Counted from the first letter of the stretch, positions 27,167 to 37,687 are shown. The stretch: DNA of 64,000 bases from Pseudomonas sp. GM74 (GCF_000282455.1 NZ_AKJG01000039.1:1-64000); one strand, 5' to 3'. The notes: generated from the sequence alone by a model not told the origin. A program made the numbers and translations.

Positions 27167-27472
27167 TCAAACCACCAGATTGTTCATCTCGCAGTACTCT
27201 TCCCACTCGACGCCCAAGACTTCGGCCGCTTCTTTATGCAGCTTCAGTCGTTCTGCTTCGTACTCTTCCGGCGTTGAGGTGTACTTGAGTGTCAATTCCC
27301 ACGGCTGCAAGCCCTGGGCTTCCGCTTCGTCCTCGAACGCCCATTGAATCTGGTCTTTCTGATCATCGGCGGGCAAGTCCTTGATCTCTTCAGCTAGCTG
27401 GGGCGAATCGAGCAAATACTTCTTCAGCGCCTCTTCGTGTCGGGCTTCCTGGGTCATATCTTTAACGGTCAT
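27167..27472 (-). CDS. DUF6388-type small acidic protein
   Basis: 101 residues, strongly acidic and helical, with no signal peptide or membrane span. It resembles a small Pseudomonas-restricted family that I recall as DUF6388; no function is known. Start ATG at 27472 follows GAGAACGCC, a modest ribosome site. A minus-strand hairpin with T-run lies 65-83 bases upstream (27537-27555). Confidence 0.75.
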   Translation of the reverse strand: MTVKDMTQEARHEEALKKYLLDSPQLAEEIKDLPADDQKDQIQWAFEDEAEAQGLQPWELTLKYTSTPEEYEAERLKLHKEAAEVLGVEWEEYCEMNNLVV

Positions 27473-27532
27473 GGCGTTCTCGCTGATCTGGGAATGGAAG
27501 ATGGATCTGGATCTTCAAGGATCTCTCTGACA

Positions 27533-27613
27533 CAAAAACCGGCTTAAACCCGGTTCATCTGGCCTTCAGAACCATTCTGGATCATCTGAAAACTGCTGGG
27601 CGGTGCTCAGGCA
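27533..27613 (-). ncRNA. Candidate small RNA upstream of the DUF6388 gene
   Basis: On the minus strand a CCTATATT element (27621-27628), similar to a sigmaS/sigma70 -10 box, is followed by about 80 bases that fold into a CAGAA/TTCTG hairpin (27570-27582 region) and end in AACCGG-7-CCGGTT (27537-27555) with TTTTTG. No matching -35 is seen. It could be a stand-alone RNA or an attenuated leader of the DUF6388 gene. Confidence 0.35.
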
Positions 27614-27772
27614 GGCTCCGAATATAGGACGTTTGGCTGGGGATTTACATGGCTCTTTACATCATTCCCACAAAAAGCGGCGTACGCGAGAGCCAACGGG
27701 CCTTGGGAACATAAATTGAACGCCGAAGTCATAGCGATGTGCCATATCGGTACGTCACAAGGAATCTCGGTG

Positions 27773-28279
27773 ATGCGCAGCTTTTTGAAGTTTTCGTCTG
27801 TTCTGTCCGCGACGGTGATGACAACCTTGCTGGGAGCCCTGGCGCTGCCGGGAACCGCACTGGCCAGTGTCGAATTGAGTAGCGGTTACACGTCTTCCGG
27901 CGACAGACTCACGGTCATTCACAATGAATACGGTAAAGACGTACTCGTCAGAAGCGATTACAGCCTCGACGATCTGAAAAAAATGCAGGACACGATCGAC
28001 AATCAGACGCGACAGATCGAAGAGTTCAAGCGCAGCAGCGGTTCCAGCTCAAGCTCCAGCAGCAAGGAAATCGACGAACTCAAGCGCACGGTGGCCGAGC
28101 AGGAGCGCGACATCAACAACCTCGGCAAGCAGGTTGAAGAACTCAAACGCAACAGCGGCTCCAGTTCCAGTTCAAACAGCAGCGAGATTTCCAGCCTGAA
28201 ACGGGAAGTCAGCGATCAGGACCGCGAACTCGAGAACCTCAAGCGTACCGTCGAGGACCTGAGCAGAAAGGTGAAATAA
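27773..28279 (+). CDS. Exported coiled-coil protein with 39-residue Ser-rich tandem repeats
   Basis: 168 residues. A signal peptide (hydrophobic 9-31) ends near Thr-Ala-Leu-Ala. A short globular part follows (32-65). Residues 82-120 and 121-159 are two copies of a 39-residue unit: a K/R-bounded Ser run (SSGSSSSSSS, NSGSSSSSNS) and then a charged heptad helix (EIDELKRTV, EISSLKREV), with a third partial copy at the end. I infer a periplasmic or envelope rod with flexible Ser hinges. ATG 27773 is preceded by AAGGA at 27759-27763; an in-frame GTG lies one codon earlier. No family is recognised. Confidence 0.8.
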   Translation: MRSFLKFSSVLSATVMTTLLGALALPGTALASVELSSGYTSSGDRLTVIHNEYGKDVLVRSDYSLDDLKKMQDTIDNQTRQIEEFKRSSGSSSSSSSKEIDELKRTVAEQERDINNLGKQVEELKRNSGSSSSSNSSEISSLKREVSDQDRELENLKRTVEDLSRKVK

Positions 28280-28291
28280 CCGAGGGGGATA

Positions 28292-28367
28292 TGGTGCCCG
28301 AGACAGGAATCGAACCTGCGACCTTCGCGTTACGAGTGCGCTGCTCTACCGGCTGAGCTACACGGGC
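28292..28367 (-). tRNA. tRNA-Thr (CGT)
   Basis: 76 bases including an encoded CCA. The cloverleaf is clear: D arm GCTC/GAGC, anticodon loop CTCGTAA with anticodon CGT, T arm GCAGG/CCTGT. By my pairing, positions 6-67 are U-U, 27-43 G-A and 31-39 A-C, which is more mismatch than usual. In P. aeruginosa a tRNA-Thr also lies near nadC. Confidence 0.93.
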
Positions 28368-28406
28368 GGTGGGCTAAACCTAGCACTGAGTTTCGACTCC
28401 GGCAAC

Positions 28407-28438
28407 TTGTGGCGAGGGAACTTGCTCCCTCGCCACAA
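28407..28438. repeat. REP palindrome (TGGCGAGGGA type)
   Basis: TTGTGGCGAGGGA and TCCCTCGCCACAA form a perfect 13-base stem around ACTTGC. Same core as 60625-60778. Confidence 0.8.
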
Positions 28439-28472
28439 CAAATTTCACGCTCGGTTTTTTCCTGCACACAGC

Positions 28473-28501
28473 AAAACGCCCCGAACCAGTCGGGGCGTTT
28501 T
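28473..28501 (-). terminator. Terminator of pnp
   Basis: Perfect 12-base stem AAAACGCCCCGA with TCGGGGCGTTTT, loop ACCAG. Located 29-57 bases beyond the pnp stop; usable in both directions. Confidence 0.92.
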
Positions 28502-28529
28502 GTTGTTCAGCGGTTAGCGCGGGGGGTAA

Positions 28530-30635
28530 TTAAACGCCCGAAGCCTTGGCTGCTGCCACGTCTTTGATGGACAGCTTGATACGGCCGCGGTTGTCCACGT
28601 CCAGTACCAGAACTTCCACTTCCTGGCCTTCTTTCAGAATGTCGGTCACTTTCTCAACGCGAGCGTCGCTCAGCATGGAGATGTGAACCAGACCGTCCTT
28701 GCCCGGCAGGATGTTGACGAATGCGCCGAAGTCCACGATGCGCTCAACCTTGCCGACGTAGATCTTGCCGATCTCGGCTTCAGCGGTGATACCCAGAACG
28801 CGCTGACGGGCAGCCTCAGCCGCTTCCTTGGTTTCGCCGAAGATCTTGATCGAACCGTCGTCTTCGATGTCGATCGAAGCCTTGGTCTCTTCACAGATCG
28901 CACGAATGGTCGCGCCGCCTTTACCGATGACATCACGGATTTTGTCGGTGTCGATTTTCATCGCGATCATGGTCGGAGCGTTGGCCGACAGTTCGGTACG
29001 CGACTGGCCAATGATCTGGTTCATCTGGCCGAGGATGTTCAGGCGCGCTTCCAGGGCTTGGCCCAGAGCGATTTCCATGATCTCTTCGGTGATGCCCTTG
29101 ATCTTGATGTCCATCTGCAGCGCGGTGACGCCTTTGGCGGTACCGGCTACCTTGAAGTCCATGTCGCCCAAGTGGTCTTCGTCACCCAGGATGTCAGTCA
29201 GGACGGCGAATTTCTCGCCTTCTTTAACCAGACCCATGGCGATACCGGCAACCGGCGCCTTCATCGGCACACCAGCATCCATCAGGGCCAGGGAAGCGCC
29301 GCAAACGGAAGCCATCGAGCTCGAACCGTTGGATTCGGTGATTTCCGAAACCACGCGGATGGTGTACGGGAACACGTCAGCGGCAGGCAGCATGGCCGAA
29401 ACCGAACGACGGGCCAGACGGCCGTGACCGATTTCACGACGACCAGCGCCACCCATGCGACCACACTCGCCCACCGAGAACGGAGGGAAGTTGTAGTGCA
29501 GCATGAACGGGTCTTTCTTCTCGCCTTCCAGGGTATCGAGCAGCTGTGCATCACGGGCAGTACCCAGAGTTGCGACAACCAGAGCCTGGGTTTCGCCACG
29601 GGTGAACAGAGCCGAACCGTGGGTTTTTGGCAGAACACCGACTTCGATGTTCAGCGGACGTACAGTCTTGGTGTCACGACCGTCGATACGTGGCTTGCCG
29701 TTGACGATGTTTTCGCGAACGGTGCGGTATTCGATTTCGCCGAAAGCCGCTTTGACTTCGCTGGAAGAAGGCTGGCCTTCTTCACCGGACAGTTTGGCAA
29801 CGACCTGGTCCTTCAACTCGCCCAGGCGAGCGTAACGGTCGGCCTTGACGGTGATGGTGTAGGCCTGGGAGATCGCTTCGCCGAACTCGGCACGGATAGC
29901 GCCCAGCAGTTCGGTGGCTTCTGGCGCAGGAGCCCAGGTCCAGGTTGGCTTGGCAGCTTCAGCGGCCAGTTCTTTGACGGCGTTGATCACAACCTGGAAC
30001 TCGTCGTGAGCAAACAGTACCGCACCCAGCATCTGGTCTTCGGTCAGCTCTTTGGCTTCCGATTCAACCATCAGCACGGCGTCCGAAGTACCGGCTACGA
30101 CCATGTCCAGGCTCGAAGCAGCTTGCTGCTCGTAAGTCGGGTTCAGCAGGTAGCCGGTGCTTTCGTGGAACGCAACGCGGGCAGCGCCGATCGGGCCATC
30201 GAAAGGAATGCCGGAGATCGCCAGGGCAGCCGAGGTACCGATCATCGCAGCGATGTCCGGATCGGTCTTCTTGCTGGTGGAAACGACGGTGCAGACAACC
30301 TGCACTTCGTTCATGAAGCCTTCAGGGAACAGCGGACGGATCGGACGGTCGATCAGTCGGGAAGTCAGGGTTTCTTTCTCGGAAGGACGGCCTTCGCGCT
30401 TGAAGAAACCGCCAGGGATCTTACCGGCAGCGTAAGTCTTTTCCTGGTAGTGAACAGACAGAGGGAAGAAGCCCTTGCCTGGATCGGCTTGTTTTGCACC
30501 GACTACGGTCACCAATACGCTGACGTCGTCGTCAACGGTGACCAATACTGCGCCGGAGGCCTGACGGGCGATACGGCCAGTCTCGAGGGTAACGGTCGAC
30601 TGACCGAACTGGAATTTTTTGATTACCGGGTTCAC
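28530..30635 (-). CDS. pnp: Polynucleotide phosphorylase
   Basis: 701-residue phosphorolytic 3'-5' exoribonuclease, a degradosome component. Two RNase PH-like halves are followed by a KH domain ([11 protein letters not shown] near 563) and an S1 domain near the C-terminus ([14 protein letters not shown]). Length and domains are complete. It lies 206 bases downstream of rpsO, as in E. coli; that spacer holds a GC-rich hairpin (30785-30805) that could serve RNase III processing or rpsO termination. Confidence 0.97.
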   Translation of the reverse strand: MNPVIKKFQFGQSTVTLETGRIARQASGAVLVTVDDDVSVLVTVVGAKQADPGKGFFPLSVHYQEKTYAAGKIPGGFFKREGRPSEKETLTSRLIDRPIRPLFPEGFMNEVQVVCTVVSTSKKTDPDIAAMIGTSAALAISGIPFDGPIGAARVAFHESTGYLLNPTYEQQAASSLDMVVAGTSDAVLMVESEAKELTEDQMLGAVLFAHDEFQVVINAVKELAAEAAKPTWTWAPAPEATELLGAIRAEFGEAISQAYTITVKADRYARLGELKDQVVAKLSGEEGQPSSSEVKAAFGEIEYRTVRENIVNGKPRIDGRDTKTVRPLNIEVGVLPKTHGSALFTRGETQALVVATLGTARDAQLLDTLEGEKKDPFMLHYNFPPFSVGECGRMGGAGRREIGHGRLARRSVSAMLPAADVFPYTIRVVSEITESNGSSSMASVCGASLALMDAGVPMKAPVAGIAMGLVKEGEKFAVLTDILGDEDHLGDMDFKVAGTAKGVTALQMDIKIKGITEEIMEIALGQALEARLNILGQMNQIIGQSRTELSANAPTMIAMKIDTDKIRDVIGKGGATIRAICEETKASIDIEDDGSIKIFGETKEAAEAARQRVLGITAEAEIGKIYVGKVERIVDFGAFVNILPGKDGLVHISMLSDARVEKVTDILKEGQEVEVLVLDVDNRGRIKLSIKDVAAAKASGV

Positions 30636-30841
30636 GGTGTCCTACCTTCTTTGTGGCTCTTGGGGGAACTGGTTTCTTGCGAAATTCTTGGGCAATGCCG
30701 GGTATCGGCCCGACCGGTTTGTCCAGGTGTTACTCAGGCAAAGCAGGTATCCAGATAAAACTTGAGGCTGGAAGCCTGCCATGCGCCGGCGGGAAACCCG
30801 CTGGTGCACGACAGACAACCAACCTCTAGCGCAATCGCTTA

Positions 30842-31111
30842 TTAGCGACGCAGACCCAGGCGACCGATCAGAGTCTGATAACGACCCAGATCCTTGCCTT
30901 TCAGGTAGTCCAGCAGCTTACGACGCTGGTTAACCATGCGGATCAGACCACGACGGGAGTGGTGGTCTTTACCGTTGGCCTTGAAGTGACCTTGCAGCTT
31001 GTTGATGTTGGCGGTCAGCAGTGCAACTTGCACTTCTGGCGAACCAGTGTCACCAACAGCTTGCTGGTAGTCAGCAACGATTTGAGCTTTTTCTTGAACG
31101 TCGAGAGCCAT
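30842..31111 (-). CDS. rpsO: 30S ribosomal protein S15
   Basis: 89-residue primary 16S rRNA-binding protein, with the conserved [14 protein letters not shown] and HHSRRGL segments. Start ATG 31111 with AAGGATT 7 bases upstream. A perfect 10-base-pair hairpin sits just upstream of that ribosome site, where autoregulatory S15 structures occur in other bacteria. Confidence 0.97.
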   Translation of the reverse strand: MALDVQEKAQIVADYQQAVGDTGSPEVQVALLTANINKLQGHFKANGKDHHSRRGLIRMVNQRRKLLDYLKGKDLGRYQTLIGRLGLRR

Positions 31112-31130
31112 GAGGCAATCCTTTTATCAG

Positions 31131-31156
31131 GAAACTGTTTGTCGAAAAACAGTTTC
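31131..31156 (-). promoter_or_regulatory. Hairpin in the rpsO leader
   Basis: GAAACTGTTT (31131-31140) and AAACAGTTTC (31147-31156) pair perfectly around a 6-base loop, 20 bases upstream of the rpsO start codon. There is no T-run, so a regulatory or processing role is more likely than termination. Confidence 0.55.
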
Positions 31157-31254
31157 AACAGGCCAGGGACAAATCCCTGTATCTAAAAAAGAGTAGTGAC
31201 CGTGCCTGTTGACAGCCACCCTCGCCAGCCTGCTGTTACACAGACTGGTTTCGG

Positions 31255-32172
31255 TCATTCTGACCGAATCAAACGACGCGGCGCGATGCGCCCGTCTTCG
31301 CTCACTTCACCGATACCGATGAAGCGACCATTGTGATCCTGTACCCGCACCATGCCGAACTTCGGAGCATCCGGGGCACGCACCGGCTGGCCGTTGAGCC
31401 AGTAGAACGCACTCGCTTCCGAGAACTGCAGCAGTGGCCAATCCAGCAGGCCGCTGTCCGATGGCATCAGGAAGCGATCGACCGCTTCGTTGCCGCCTTC
31501 GGCATGTACCGCTTCCAACTCTTCGAGGGTAACCGTCTGCGCCAGGGTGAATGGCCCGGCCTGGGTACGTCGCAGTTCAGCAACGTAAGCGCCACAACCG
31601 AGTTGCTCACCGATATCCTCCACCAGGGTACGGATATAGGTGCCTTTGCTGCAATCCACCGCCAGCCGCGCAGTATCACCTTCGAAGGCCAGCAATTCCA
31701 AGCGCGTAATAGTAACAGAACGCGGTTCGCGCTCCACTACTTCGCCTGCACGAGCCAGCTTGTACAGCGGCTGGCCATCACGCTTGAGCGCCGAGTACAT
31801 CGGCGGTATCTGACTGATTTGCCCACGAAATTTCGGCAGTACAGCCTCGACATCGGTGCGACCAACGGTCACCGGGCGCTCCTGCAAAACTTCACCTTCG
31901 GCATCCGCCGTGGTGGTGGTCTTGCCCAGTTGCGCCAGGGTTTCATAGCCCTTGTCGGAATCGAGCAGGTATTGCGAGAACTTGGTGGCTTCGCCGAAGC
32001 AGAGCGGCAACACGCCGGTGGCCAAGGGATCGAGACTACCGGTATGACCAGCCTTTTCGGCGTTCAGCAACCAGCGAACCTTCTGCAAGGCCGCGTTGGA
32101 GGTGAACCCCAGCGGCTTGTCGAGAAGGATGATGCCGCTGACGTTACGACGGATACGTTTGACCTGAGCCAC
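31255..32172 (-). CDS. truB: tRNA pseudouridine-55 synthase
   Basis: 305-residue enzyme making pseudouridine 55 in the T loop of tRNAs. [10 protein letters not shown] at the N-terminus and the catalytic Asp in [12 protein letters not shown] are visible, with a C-terminal PUA-like part. It starts 3 bases after rbfA and belongs to the nusA-infB operon. Confidence 0.96.
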   Translation of the reverse strand: MAQVKRIRRNVSGIILLDKPLGFTSNAALQKVRWLLNAEKAGHTGSLDPLATGVLPLCFGEATKFSQYLLDSDKGYETLAQLGKTTTTADAEGEVLQERPVTVGRTDVEAVLPKFRGQISQIPPMYSALKRDGQPLYKLARAGEVVEREPRSVTITRLELLAFEGDTARLAVDCSKGTYIRTLVEDIGEQLGCGAYVAELRRTQAGPFTLAQTVTLEELEAVHAEGGNEAVDRFLMPSDSGLLDWPLLQFSEASAFYWLNGQPVRAPDAPKFGMVRVQDHNGRFIGIGEVSEDGRIAPRRLIRSE

Positions 32173-32175
32173 CGA

Positions 32176-32577
32176 TTACTCCTTGGTGTCTTCGGCTTCT
32201 GCCGTAACCGGATGCTGATTGTCTTCAGCCACTGCGCGCTCGATCAATGCCGACAGATGCGCACCACGCACGACGCTTTCGTCGTAGTGGAAGTGCAGCT
32301 GTGGAACGCTGCGCAGCTTCATCTCGCGAGCCAGCTGCATGCGCAGGAAACCGGCGGCGGAGTTGAGCACCTTGATGCTTTGTGCGATTTCTTCGGCGCT
32401 GTCCTGCCCCATCACGGTGATGAAGATCTTGGCGTGACCGACGTCACGGCTGACTTCCACAGCGGTAATGGTGACCAGACCGACGCGCGGGTCTTTGACT
32501 TCACGACGGATCAGTTGTGCCAGCTCGCGCTGCATCTGGTCGCCGATACGTTGGGTACGGCTATATTCTTTTGCCAT
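32176..32577 (-). CDS. rbfA: 30S ribosome-binding factor A
   Basis: 133-residue KH-like factor for 16S 5'-end maturation and cold growth. It begins with [17 protein letters not shown], the family signature. It follows infB by 159 bases, a spacer with two strong hairpins, and precedes truB by 3 bases. Confidence 0.95.
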   Translation of the reverse strand: MAKEYSRTQRIGDQMQRELAQLIRREVKDPRVGLVTITAVEVSRDVGHAKIFITVMGQDSAEEIAQSIKVLNSAAGFLRMQLAREMKLRSVPQLHFHYDESVVRGAHLSALIERAVAEDNQHPVTAEAEDTKE

Positions 32578-32631
32578 GTATTGTTACCTGTTACTGCCCC
32601 ACGGTGAAACCCGTGAGGTCTGAAAGCGGCA

Positions 32632-32717
32632 AACGCCCGGCCTGACAAAAGCCAGACCGGGCGTTGCGTTTAGAGTCCTGGTGACGAGCCGTGCATTTGC
32701 ATGCGGCTACCCGTCAC
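32632..32717 (-). other. Two hairpins in the infB-rbfA spacer
   Basis: AACGCCCGG (32632-32640) with CCGGGCGTT (32657-32665) around an AAAA loop, and GTGACG-AGCC-GCA (32681-32695) with TGC-GGCT-CGTCAC (to 32717). Neither has a proper T-run on the minus strand, so they look like processing or stability elements within the operon. Confidence 0.5.
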
Positions 32718-32736
32718 GGCTCCTGAAGTGCGCGAG

Positions 32737-35262
32737 TTAGAGGCTGCGAGCAACCTGCACCTTCTCGAAGACTTCGATCTTGTCACCGACCTTGACGTCG
32801 TTGTAGCTCTTCACGCCGATACCGCATTCCATGCCGGCACGTACTTCGGAAGCGTCATCCTTGAAGCGGCGCAGGGATTCCAGCTCGCCCTCGAAGATAA
32901 CGATGTCTTCACGCAGTACACGGATTGGACGGTTACGGTGCACAACACCTTCGATAACCATGCAACCGGCGATCGCGCCAAACTTCGGCGAACGGAACAC
33001 GTCACGCACTTCGGCGATACCCAGGATATTCTCGCGAACATCGCTGCCGAGCATACCGGTCAGGGCTTTCTTGACGTCTTCAATGATGTCGTAGATCACG
33101 TTGTAGTAACGCATATCCAGACCTTCCTGCTCGACGATCTTGCGAGCGCCGGCATCGGCACGCACGTTGAAGCCGAACAGTACAGCGTTGGAAGCCAGTG
33201 CCAGGTTAGCATCGGACTCGGTGATACCACCGACACCGCCGCCCACTACGCGCACTTGTACTTCGTCGTTGCCCAGGCCATTCAAGGCACCGTTCAACGC
33301 TTCCAACGAACCACGGACGTCGGATTTGAGGACGATGTTGAGCGTCTTCTTCTCTTCCTGGCCCATGTTTTCGAAGATGTTTTCCAGCTTGCCGGCGTGA
33401 GCACGGGCCAGCTTGACTTCGCGGAACTTGCCTTGACGGAACAGAGCCACTTCACGGGCTTTCTTCTCGTCGGCAACCACGCTCATCTCGTCGCCAGCAT
33501 CCGGGGTACCGTCCAGGCCGAGGATCTCGACAGGGATGGCCGGACCGGCTTCCTTGATTGGCTTGCCGTTCTCGTCGAGCATGGCGCGAACGCGGCCATA
33601 GTTCGAACCGACCAGGACCATGTCGCCCTGACGCAGGGTACCGTCTTGAACCAGAACGGTAGCCACCGGGCCACGGCCCTTGTCCAGACGGGACTCAACC
33701 ACGACGCCACGGCCAGGAGCCGATGGAGTGGCAGTCAGTTCCAGAACTTCGGCTTGCAGCAATACGGCTTCGAGCAGTTCGTCGACGCCAGTACCCATCT
33801 TCGCCGAGACCGGTACGAATGGCGTGTCACCACCCCACTCTTCCGACGTCACGCCGTGAACCGACAGTTCGCTGCGGATGCGATCGAGGTCAGCACCTGG
33901 CTTGTCGATCTTGTTCACTGCAACAACCAGTGGCACACCAGCCGCTACCGCGTGCTGGACAGCTTCAATGGTCTGCGGCATTACGCCGTCGTCCGCTGCA
34001 ACCACCAGGATCACGATGTCGGTCGCCTTGGCACCACGGGCACGCATTGCGGTAAACGCAGCGTGACCAGGGGTGTCGAGGAACGTCACCATGCCACGGT
34101 CGGTTTCAACGTGGTAAGCACCGATGTGCTGGGTGATACCACCGGCTTCGCCAGCAGCAACCTTGGCACGACGGATGTAGTCGAGCAGGGAAGTCTTACC
34201 GTGGTCAACGTGGCCCATTACGGTCACGACTGGTGCACGGGAAACAGCCTCGCCTTCAAACTTCAGGGACTCGGCCAGGGAATCTTCCAGGGCGGTGTCG
34301 CTGACCAGGGTCACTTTGTGGCCCAGCTCTTCGGCAACCAGCTGAGCAGTTTCCTGATCCAGTACCTGGTTGATGGTCGCTGGAGTACCCAGTTTGAACA
34401 TGAACTTGATGATTTCAGCAGCCTTGACCGACATCTGCTGGGCCAGATCGCCCACAGTGATGGTCTCGCCGATCTTCACTTCGCGCACGACAGGGCCGGT
34501 TGGGCTCTGGAAACCGTGGGCGTTGCGCTTCTTCAGCTTGGCCTTGCCGCGACCACCACGACGGAAGCCATCGCTTTCTTCGTCGGTAGTACGCGGGGCA
34601 ACACGTGGAGCCGGAGCCTTTTCCTTGACCGAAGCACGATGCGGAGCGTTTTTGCGCTCGCCATCGCCGCTACCGCGACGACTGTTGTCGTCGGCACGTG
34701 GCTTGTCCGGACGACGCTGTTCGTCACGCTTGCGGGTATCGGCCGCAGGCGCTGGAGCTGCCGCCACAACCGGTGCGCTTTCACGAACTGGCTCGGCCAC
34801 CGCAGCAGGCGCTGCAACAGGTTCGGCTTGAGCGGTCGGCGCAGCAGCAGGCTGGCGACGCGCTTCTTCTTCGGCGCGACGCTTGGCTTCTTCTTCAGCC
34901 TTCTGACGAGCAGCATTTTCTACTGCGCGACGTTCATCCAGTTCACGCTTGCGCTCGGCTTCGATTTCTTCCGGGCTGCGCTGTACGAAGACTTTCTTCT
35001 TGCGTACTTCAACGCTGATGCTCTTGCTGCCAGCAACACGCAGGGTGCTGGTGGTTTTACGCTGCAGCGTAATCTTGCGTGGTTCTTCCACTTTCGCCTT
35101 GTGGCTGCTTTTCAAGTGAGTCAGCAACGATTGCTTCTCACTGTCAGTCACATGTTCTTCGGCGGCGGTGTGCGGCAGACCTGCCTCACGCATCTGCTGC
35201 AACAGGCGCTCTACCGGTGTTTTGACCTCATCGGCCAGTTGTTTCACCGTGACTTGCGTCAT
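32737..35262 (-). CDS. infB: Translation initiation factor IF-2
   Basis: 841-residue GTPase that brings initiator tRNA to the ribosome. An N-terminal IF2-N domain is followed by a long charged Lys/Glu/Ala-rich linker (about 90-250), then the G domain with [16 protein letters not shown] and NKID, and C-terminal domains. Initiator tRNA metY, its substrate, is encoded in the same cluster. 27 bases follow nusA. Confidence 0.97.
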   Translation of the reverse strand: MTQVTVKQLADEVKTPVERLLQQMREAGLPHTAAEEHVTDSEKQSLLTHLKSSHKAKVEEPRKITLQRKTTSTLRVAGSKSISVEVRKKKVFVQRSPEEIEAERKRELDERRAVENAARQKAEEEAKRRAEEEARRQPAAAPTAQAEPVAAPAAVAEPVRESAPVVAAAPAPAADTRKRDEQRRPDKPRADDNSRRGSGDGERKNAPHRASVKEKAPAPRVAPRTTDEESDGFRRGGRGKAKLKKRNAHGFQSPTGPVVREVKIGETITVGDLAQQMSVKAAEIIKFMFKLGTPATINQVLDQETAQLVAEELGHKVTLVSDTALEDSLAESLKFEGEAVSRAPVVTVMGHVDHGKTSLLDYIRRAKVAAGEAGGITQHIGAYHVETDRGMVTFLDTPGHAAFTAMRARGAKATDIVILVVAADDGVMPQTIEAVQHAVAAGVPLVVAVNKIDKPGADLDRIRSELSVHGVTSEEWGGDTPFVPVSAKMGTGVDELLEAVLLQAEVLELTATPSAPGRGVVVESRLDKGRGPVATVLVQDGTLRQGDMVLVGSNYGRVRAMLDENGKPIKEAGPAIPVEILGLDGTPDAGDEMSVVADEKKAREVALFRQGKFREVKLARAHAGKLENIFENMGQEEKKTLNIVLKSDVRGSLEALNGALNGLGNDEVQVRVVGGGVGGITESDANLALASNAVLFGFNVRADAGARKIVEQEGLDMRYYNVIYDIIEDVKKALTGMLGSDVRENILGIAEVRDVFRSPKFGAIAGCMVIEGVVHRNRPIRVLREDIVIFEGELESLRRFKDDASEVRAGMECGIGVKSYNDVKVGDKIEVFEKVQVARSL

Positions 35263-35289
35263 GCACTTCTCTCCTCAGGCCGCGCCTAA

Positions 35290-36771
35290 TTACTCGAACC
35301 AGTGGGCTCGGGCGGCCATGATCAACTTGCCGGCACGATCATCGTCAATGCCGTCGATGTCGAGCAGGTCGTCAATAGACTGCTCGGCCAGGTCTTCGCG
35401 GGTAATTACGCCGCGCACCGCCAGTTCCATCGCCAAATCCTTGTCCATACCCTCAAGCGAGAGCAGGTCTTCGGCCGGATGGGCGTCTGCCAGCTTTTCC
35501 TCAGTAGCGATGGCTTTGGTCAACAAGCGATCCTTGGCACGAGCGCGAAGCTCGTTGACGATTTCCTCGTCAAAGCCGTCGATGTTGAGCATTTCTTCCA
35601 ACGGTACGTAGGCAATCTCTTCCAGGCTGGTGAAGCCTTCATCTACCAGCACCTGAGCCAGTTCTTCGTCGACTTCCAGCTCGTCGATGAAGTTGCGCAG
35701 GATGTCGCCGGTTTCTGCTTGCTGTTTAGCCTGGATGTCCGATTCGGTCATCACGTTCAGGGTCCAGCCAGTCAACTGGCTGGCCAGACGCACGTTCTGA
35801 CCACCGCGACCGATGGCCTGAGCCAGATTGTCTGCGCCAACGGCGATGTCCATTGCGTGGGCATCTTCGTCAACGATAATTGCCGCGACCTCGGCCGGGG
35901 ACATGGCGTTGATCACGAACTGAGCCGGGTTGTCGTCCCACAGAACGATGTCAACACGCTCACCGCCCAACTCACCCGACACTGCCTGGACGCGCGAACC
36001 GCGCATACCGATGCAAGCGCCTTGCGGGTCGATGCGTTTGTCCTTGGAGCGAACGGCGATCTTGGCGCGCGACCCCGGATCACGGGACGCAGCCATCACT
36101 TCGATCAGGCCTTCGGCAATTTCCGGCACTTCGATGCGGAACAACTCGATCAGCATTTCCGGCGCGGTACGCGACAGGATCAACTGCGGGCCGCGGTTCT
36201 CGGTGCGGATTTCCTTGAGCAGCGCACGCAGACGCACGCCAACCCGGAAAGTTTCGCGAGAAATGATGTCTTCACGGGCCAGCAACGCCTCGGCGTTGTT
36301 GCCCAGATCAACGATCACGTTGTCGCGGGTAACTTTTTTCACGGTGCCGGAGATGATTTCACCCAGGCGCTCGCGGTAAGCGTCAACAACCTGAGCGCGC
36401 TCGGCTTCGCGAACTTTCTGCACAATGACTTGCTTGGCAGTCTGTGCAGCGATGCGGCCGAACTCGATGGACTCGATCTTCTCTTCTACGACGTCACCGA
36501 CCTTGGCGCCAGGGTGCGTTTCAGCAACCTTGCTCGGCCAGGTTTCGATGGCCGGATCGTCCAGGTCTGCTTCTTCGACGACCGTCCAGCGACGGAATGT
36601 CTCGTATGCACCCGTGTGGCGATTGATTTCCACACGCAGATCAACTTCGTCTTCGAAACGCTTCTTGGTAGCAGTGGCCAGGGCCAGCTCCAGCGCTTCA
36701 AAAATCACGTTTGCCGGTACGCCCTTTTCATTGGATACCGACTCAACAACCAGCAGTACTTCTTTGCTCAT
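35290..36771 (-). CDS. nusA: Transcription termination/antitermination protein NusA
   Basis: 493-residue RNA-polymerase factor. N-terminal domain, S1 (about 135-200), KH1 and KH2 ([24 protein letters not shown]), then two acidic helix-hairpin repeats ([15 protein letters not shown] and [14 protein letters not shown]) as in gamma-proteobacteria. Start at ATG 36771 ([10 protein letters not shown]); an upstream in-frame ATG adds seven residues without family match. Confidence 0.96.
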   Translation of the reverse strand: MSKEVLLVVESVSNEKGVPANVIFEALELALATATKKRFEDEVDLRVEINRHTGAYETFRRWTVVEEADLDDPAIETWPSKVAETHPGAKVGDVVEEKIESIEFGRIAAQTAKQVIVQKVREAERAQVVDAYRERLGEIISGTVKKVTRDNVIVDLGNNAEALLAREDIISRETFRVGVRLRALLKEIRTENRGPQLILSRTAPEMLIELFRIEVPEIAEGLIEVMAASRDPGSRAKIAVRSKDKRIDPQGACIGMRGSRVQAVSGELGGERVDIVLWDDNPAQFVINAMSPAEVAAIIVDEDAHAMDIAVGADNLAQAIGRGGQNVRLASQLTGWTLNVMTESDIQAKQQAETGDILRNFIDELEVDEELAQVLVDEGFTSLEEIAYVPLEEMLNIDGFDEEIVNELRARAKDRLLTKAIATEEKLADAHPAEDLLSLEGMDKDLAMELAVRGVITREDLAEQSIDDLLDIDGIDDDRAGKLIMAARAHWFE

Positions 36772-36830
36772 CGTACGCCTCGCCTTTCGCAAGCCATTGG
36801 ATCCGCGGGATCCGCAGTATCTGGCACGCC

Positions 36831-37289
36831 TCAGTCAAAACTGGGAATAATGTTGGCCTTGTCGATCATATCGATCGGCAACAGGAACTCATGGTCTTCT
36901 ACCTGCACCACGACATCCTGCTCTTCTACGCCGCGCAGAAGGCCCTGAAAGTTGCGTCGTCCTTCAAAAGGCGAGCGCAGCTTGATCTTCACTTGTTCAC
37001 CGGCAAATTTTGCAAACTGCTCAAGAGTGAACAGAGGGCGTTCCATGCCAGGCGAGGAAACTTCAAGGGTGTACTCAACGGAGATTGGATCTTCAACATC
37101 CAGCACACCGCTGATCTGACGGCTGACGATGGCGCAATCGTCCACCAGCACGCCGCCTTCTTTATCGATATAAACGCGCAACATCGAGTGACGACCCTGA
37201 GCCGAAAACTCGATACCCCAGCATTCATAGCCTAGGGCCACGACCACCGGGGCCAGCAAGGCCTGCAACTCTTCTAGCTTGCTCGACAC
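36831..37289 (-). CDS. rimP: Ribosome maturation factor RimP
   Basis: 152-residue 30S assembly factor. [11 protein letters not shown] and the [11 protein letters not shown] segment are characteristic. It is the first protein gene of the rimP-nusA-infB-rbfA-truB operon. ATG 37289 follows AGGGGGTTCAGGTG. A strong terminator-like hairpin lies 40-60 bases upstream of it. Confidence 0.95.
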   Translation of the reverse strand: MSSKLEELQALLAPVVVALGYECWGIEFSAQGRHSMLRVYIDKEGGVLVDDCAIVSRQISGVLDVEDPISVEYTLEVSSPGMERPLFTLEQFAKFAGEQVKIKLRSPFEGRRNFQGLLRGVEEQDVVVQVEDHEFLLPIDMIDKANIIPSFD

Positions 37290-37329
37290 CTGAACCCCCT
37301 AGTGCATGTATGTGCATGCTATGCAAAAT

Positions 37330-37352
37330 AAAAAAATGGGCGAAACGCCCAT
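37330..37352 (-). terminator. Second terminator between metY and rimP
   Basis: ATGGGCG-TTT-CGCCCAT followed by seven T on the minus strand, 41 bases upstream of rimP. Either a back-up terminator for metY or an attenuator for the rimP operon. Confidence 0.8.
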
Positions 37353-37395
37353 CCTTGAAACGCCGTCGAACAGCGGCGTTGAAAGTGTCCAGCTA

Positions 37396-37419
37396 ACAAA
37401 AAGCCCCTTAAAAGGGGCT
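37396..37419 (-). terminator. Terminator of metY
   Basis: AGCCCCTT/AAGGGGCT stem with TTTTT after it on the minus strand, 9 bases beyond the tRNA 3' end. Confidence 0.88.
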
Positions 37420-37427
37420 CCTTAAAC

Positions 37428-37504
<77 letters not shown>

Positions 37505-37566
37505 ACAAAGCTGGGGCGGAAGTATACGACCGATCCCCTACAGGGTCAATGTAACCTTCCACCTGC

Positions 37567-37589
37567 AAGAAAGCCCGCAACAGCGGGCT
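37567..37589 (-). terminator. Terminator after tRNA-Leu
   Basis: AGCCCGC-TGTT-GCGGGCT followed by TTTCTTG on the minus strand, 13 bases beyond the tRNA end. Confidence 0.78.
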
Positions 37590-37601
37590 CTCCTGACTAA
37601 T

Positions 37602-37687
37602 TGGTACCGAGAAGGGGACTCGAACCCCTACACCCTATGGGCACAACCACCTCAAGGTTGCGTGTCTACCAATTCCACCACCTCGGC
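37602..37687 (-). tRNA. tRNA-Leu (GAG)
   Basis: 86 bases with a long class II variable arm and encoded CCA. Acceptor GCCGAGG pairs with the 3' side; anticodon loop CTTGAGG gives GAG. Directly downstream of secG, the same order as secG-leuU-metY in E. coli. Confidence 0.96.
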
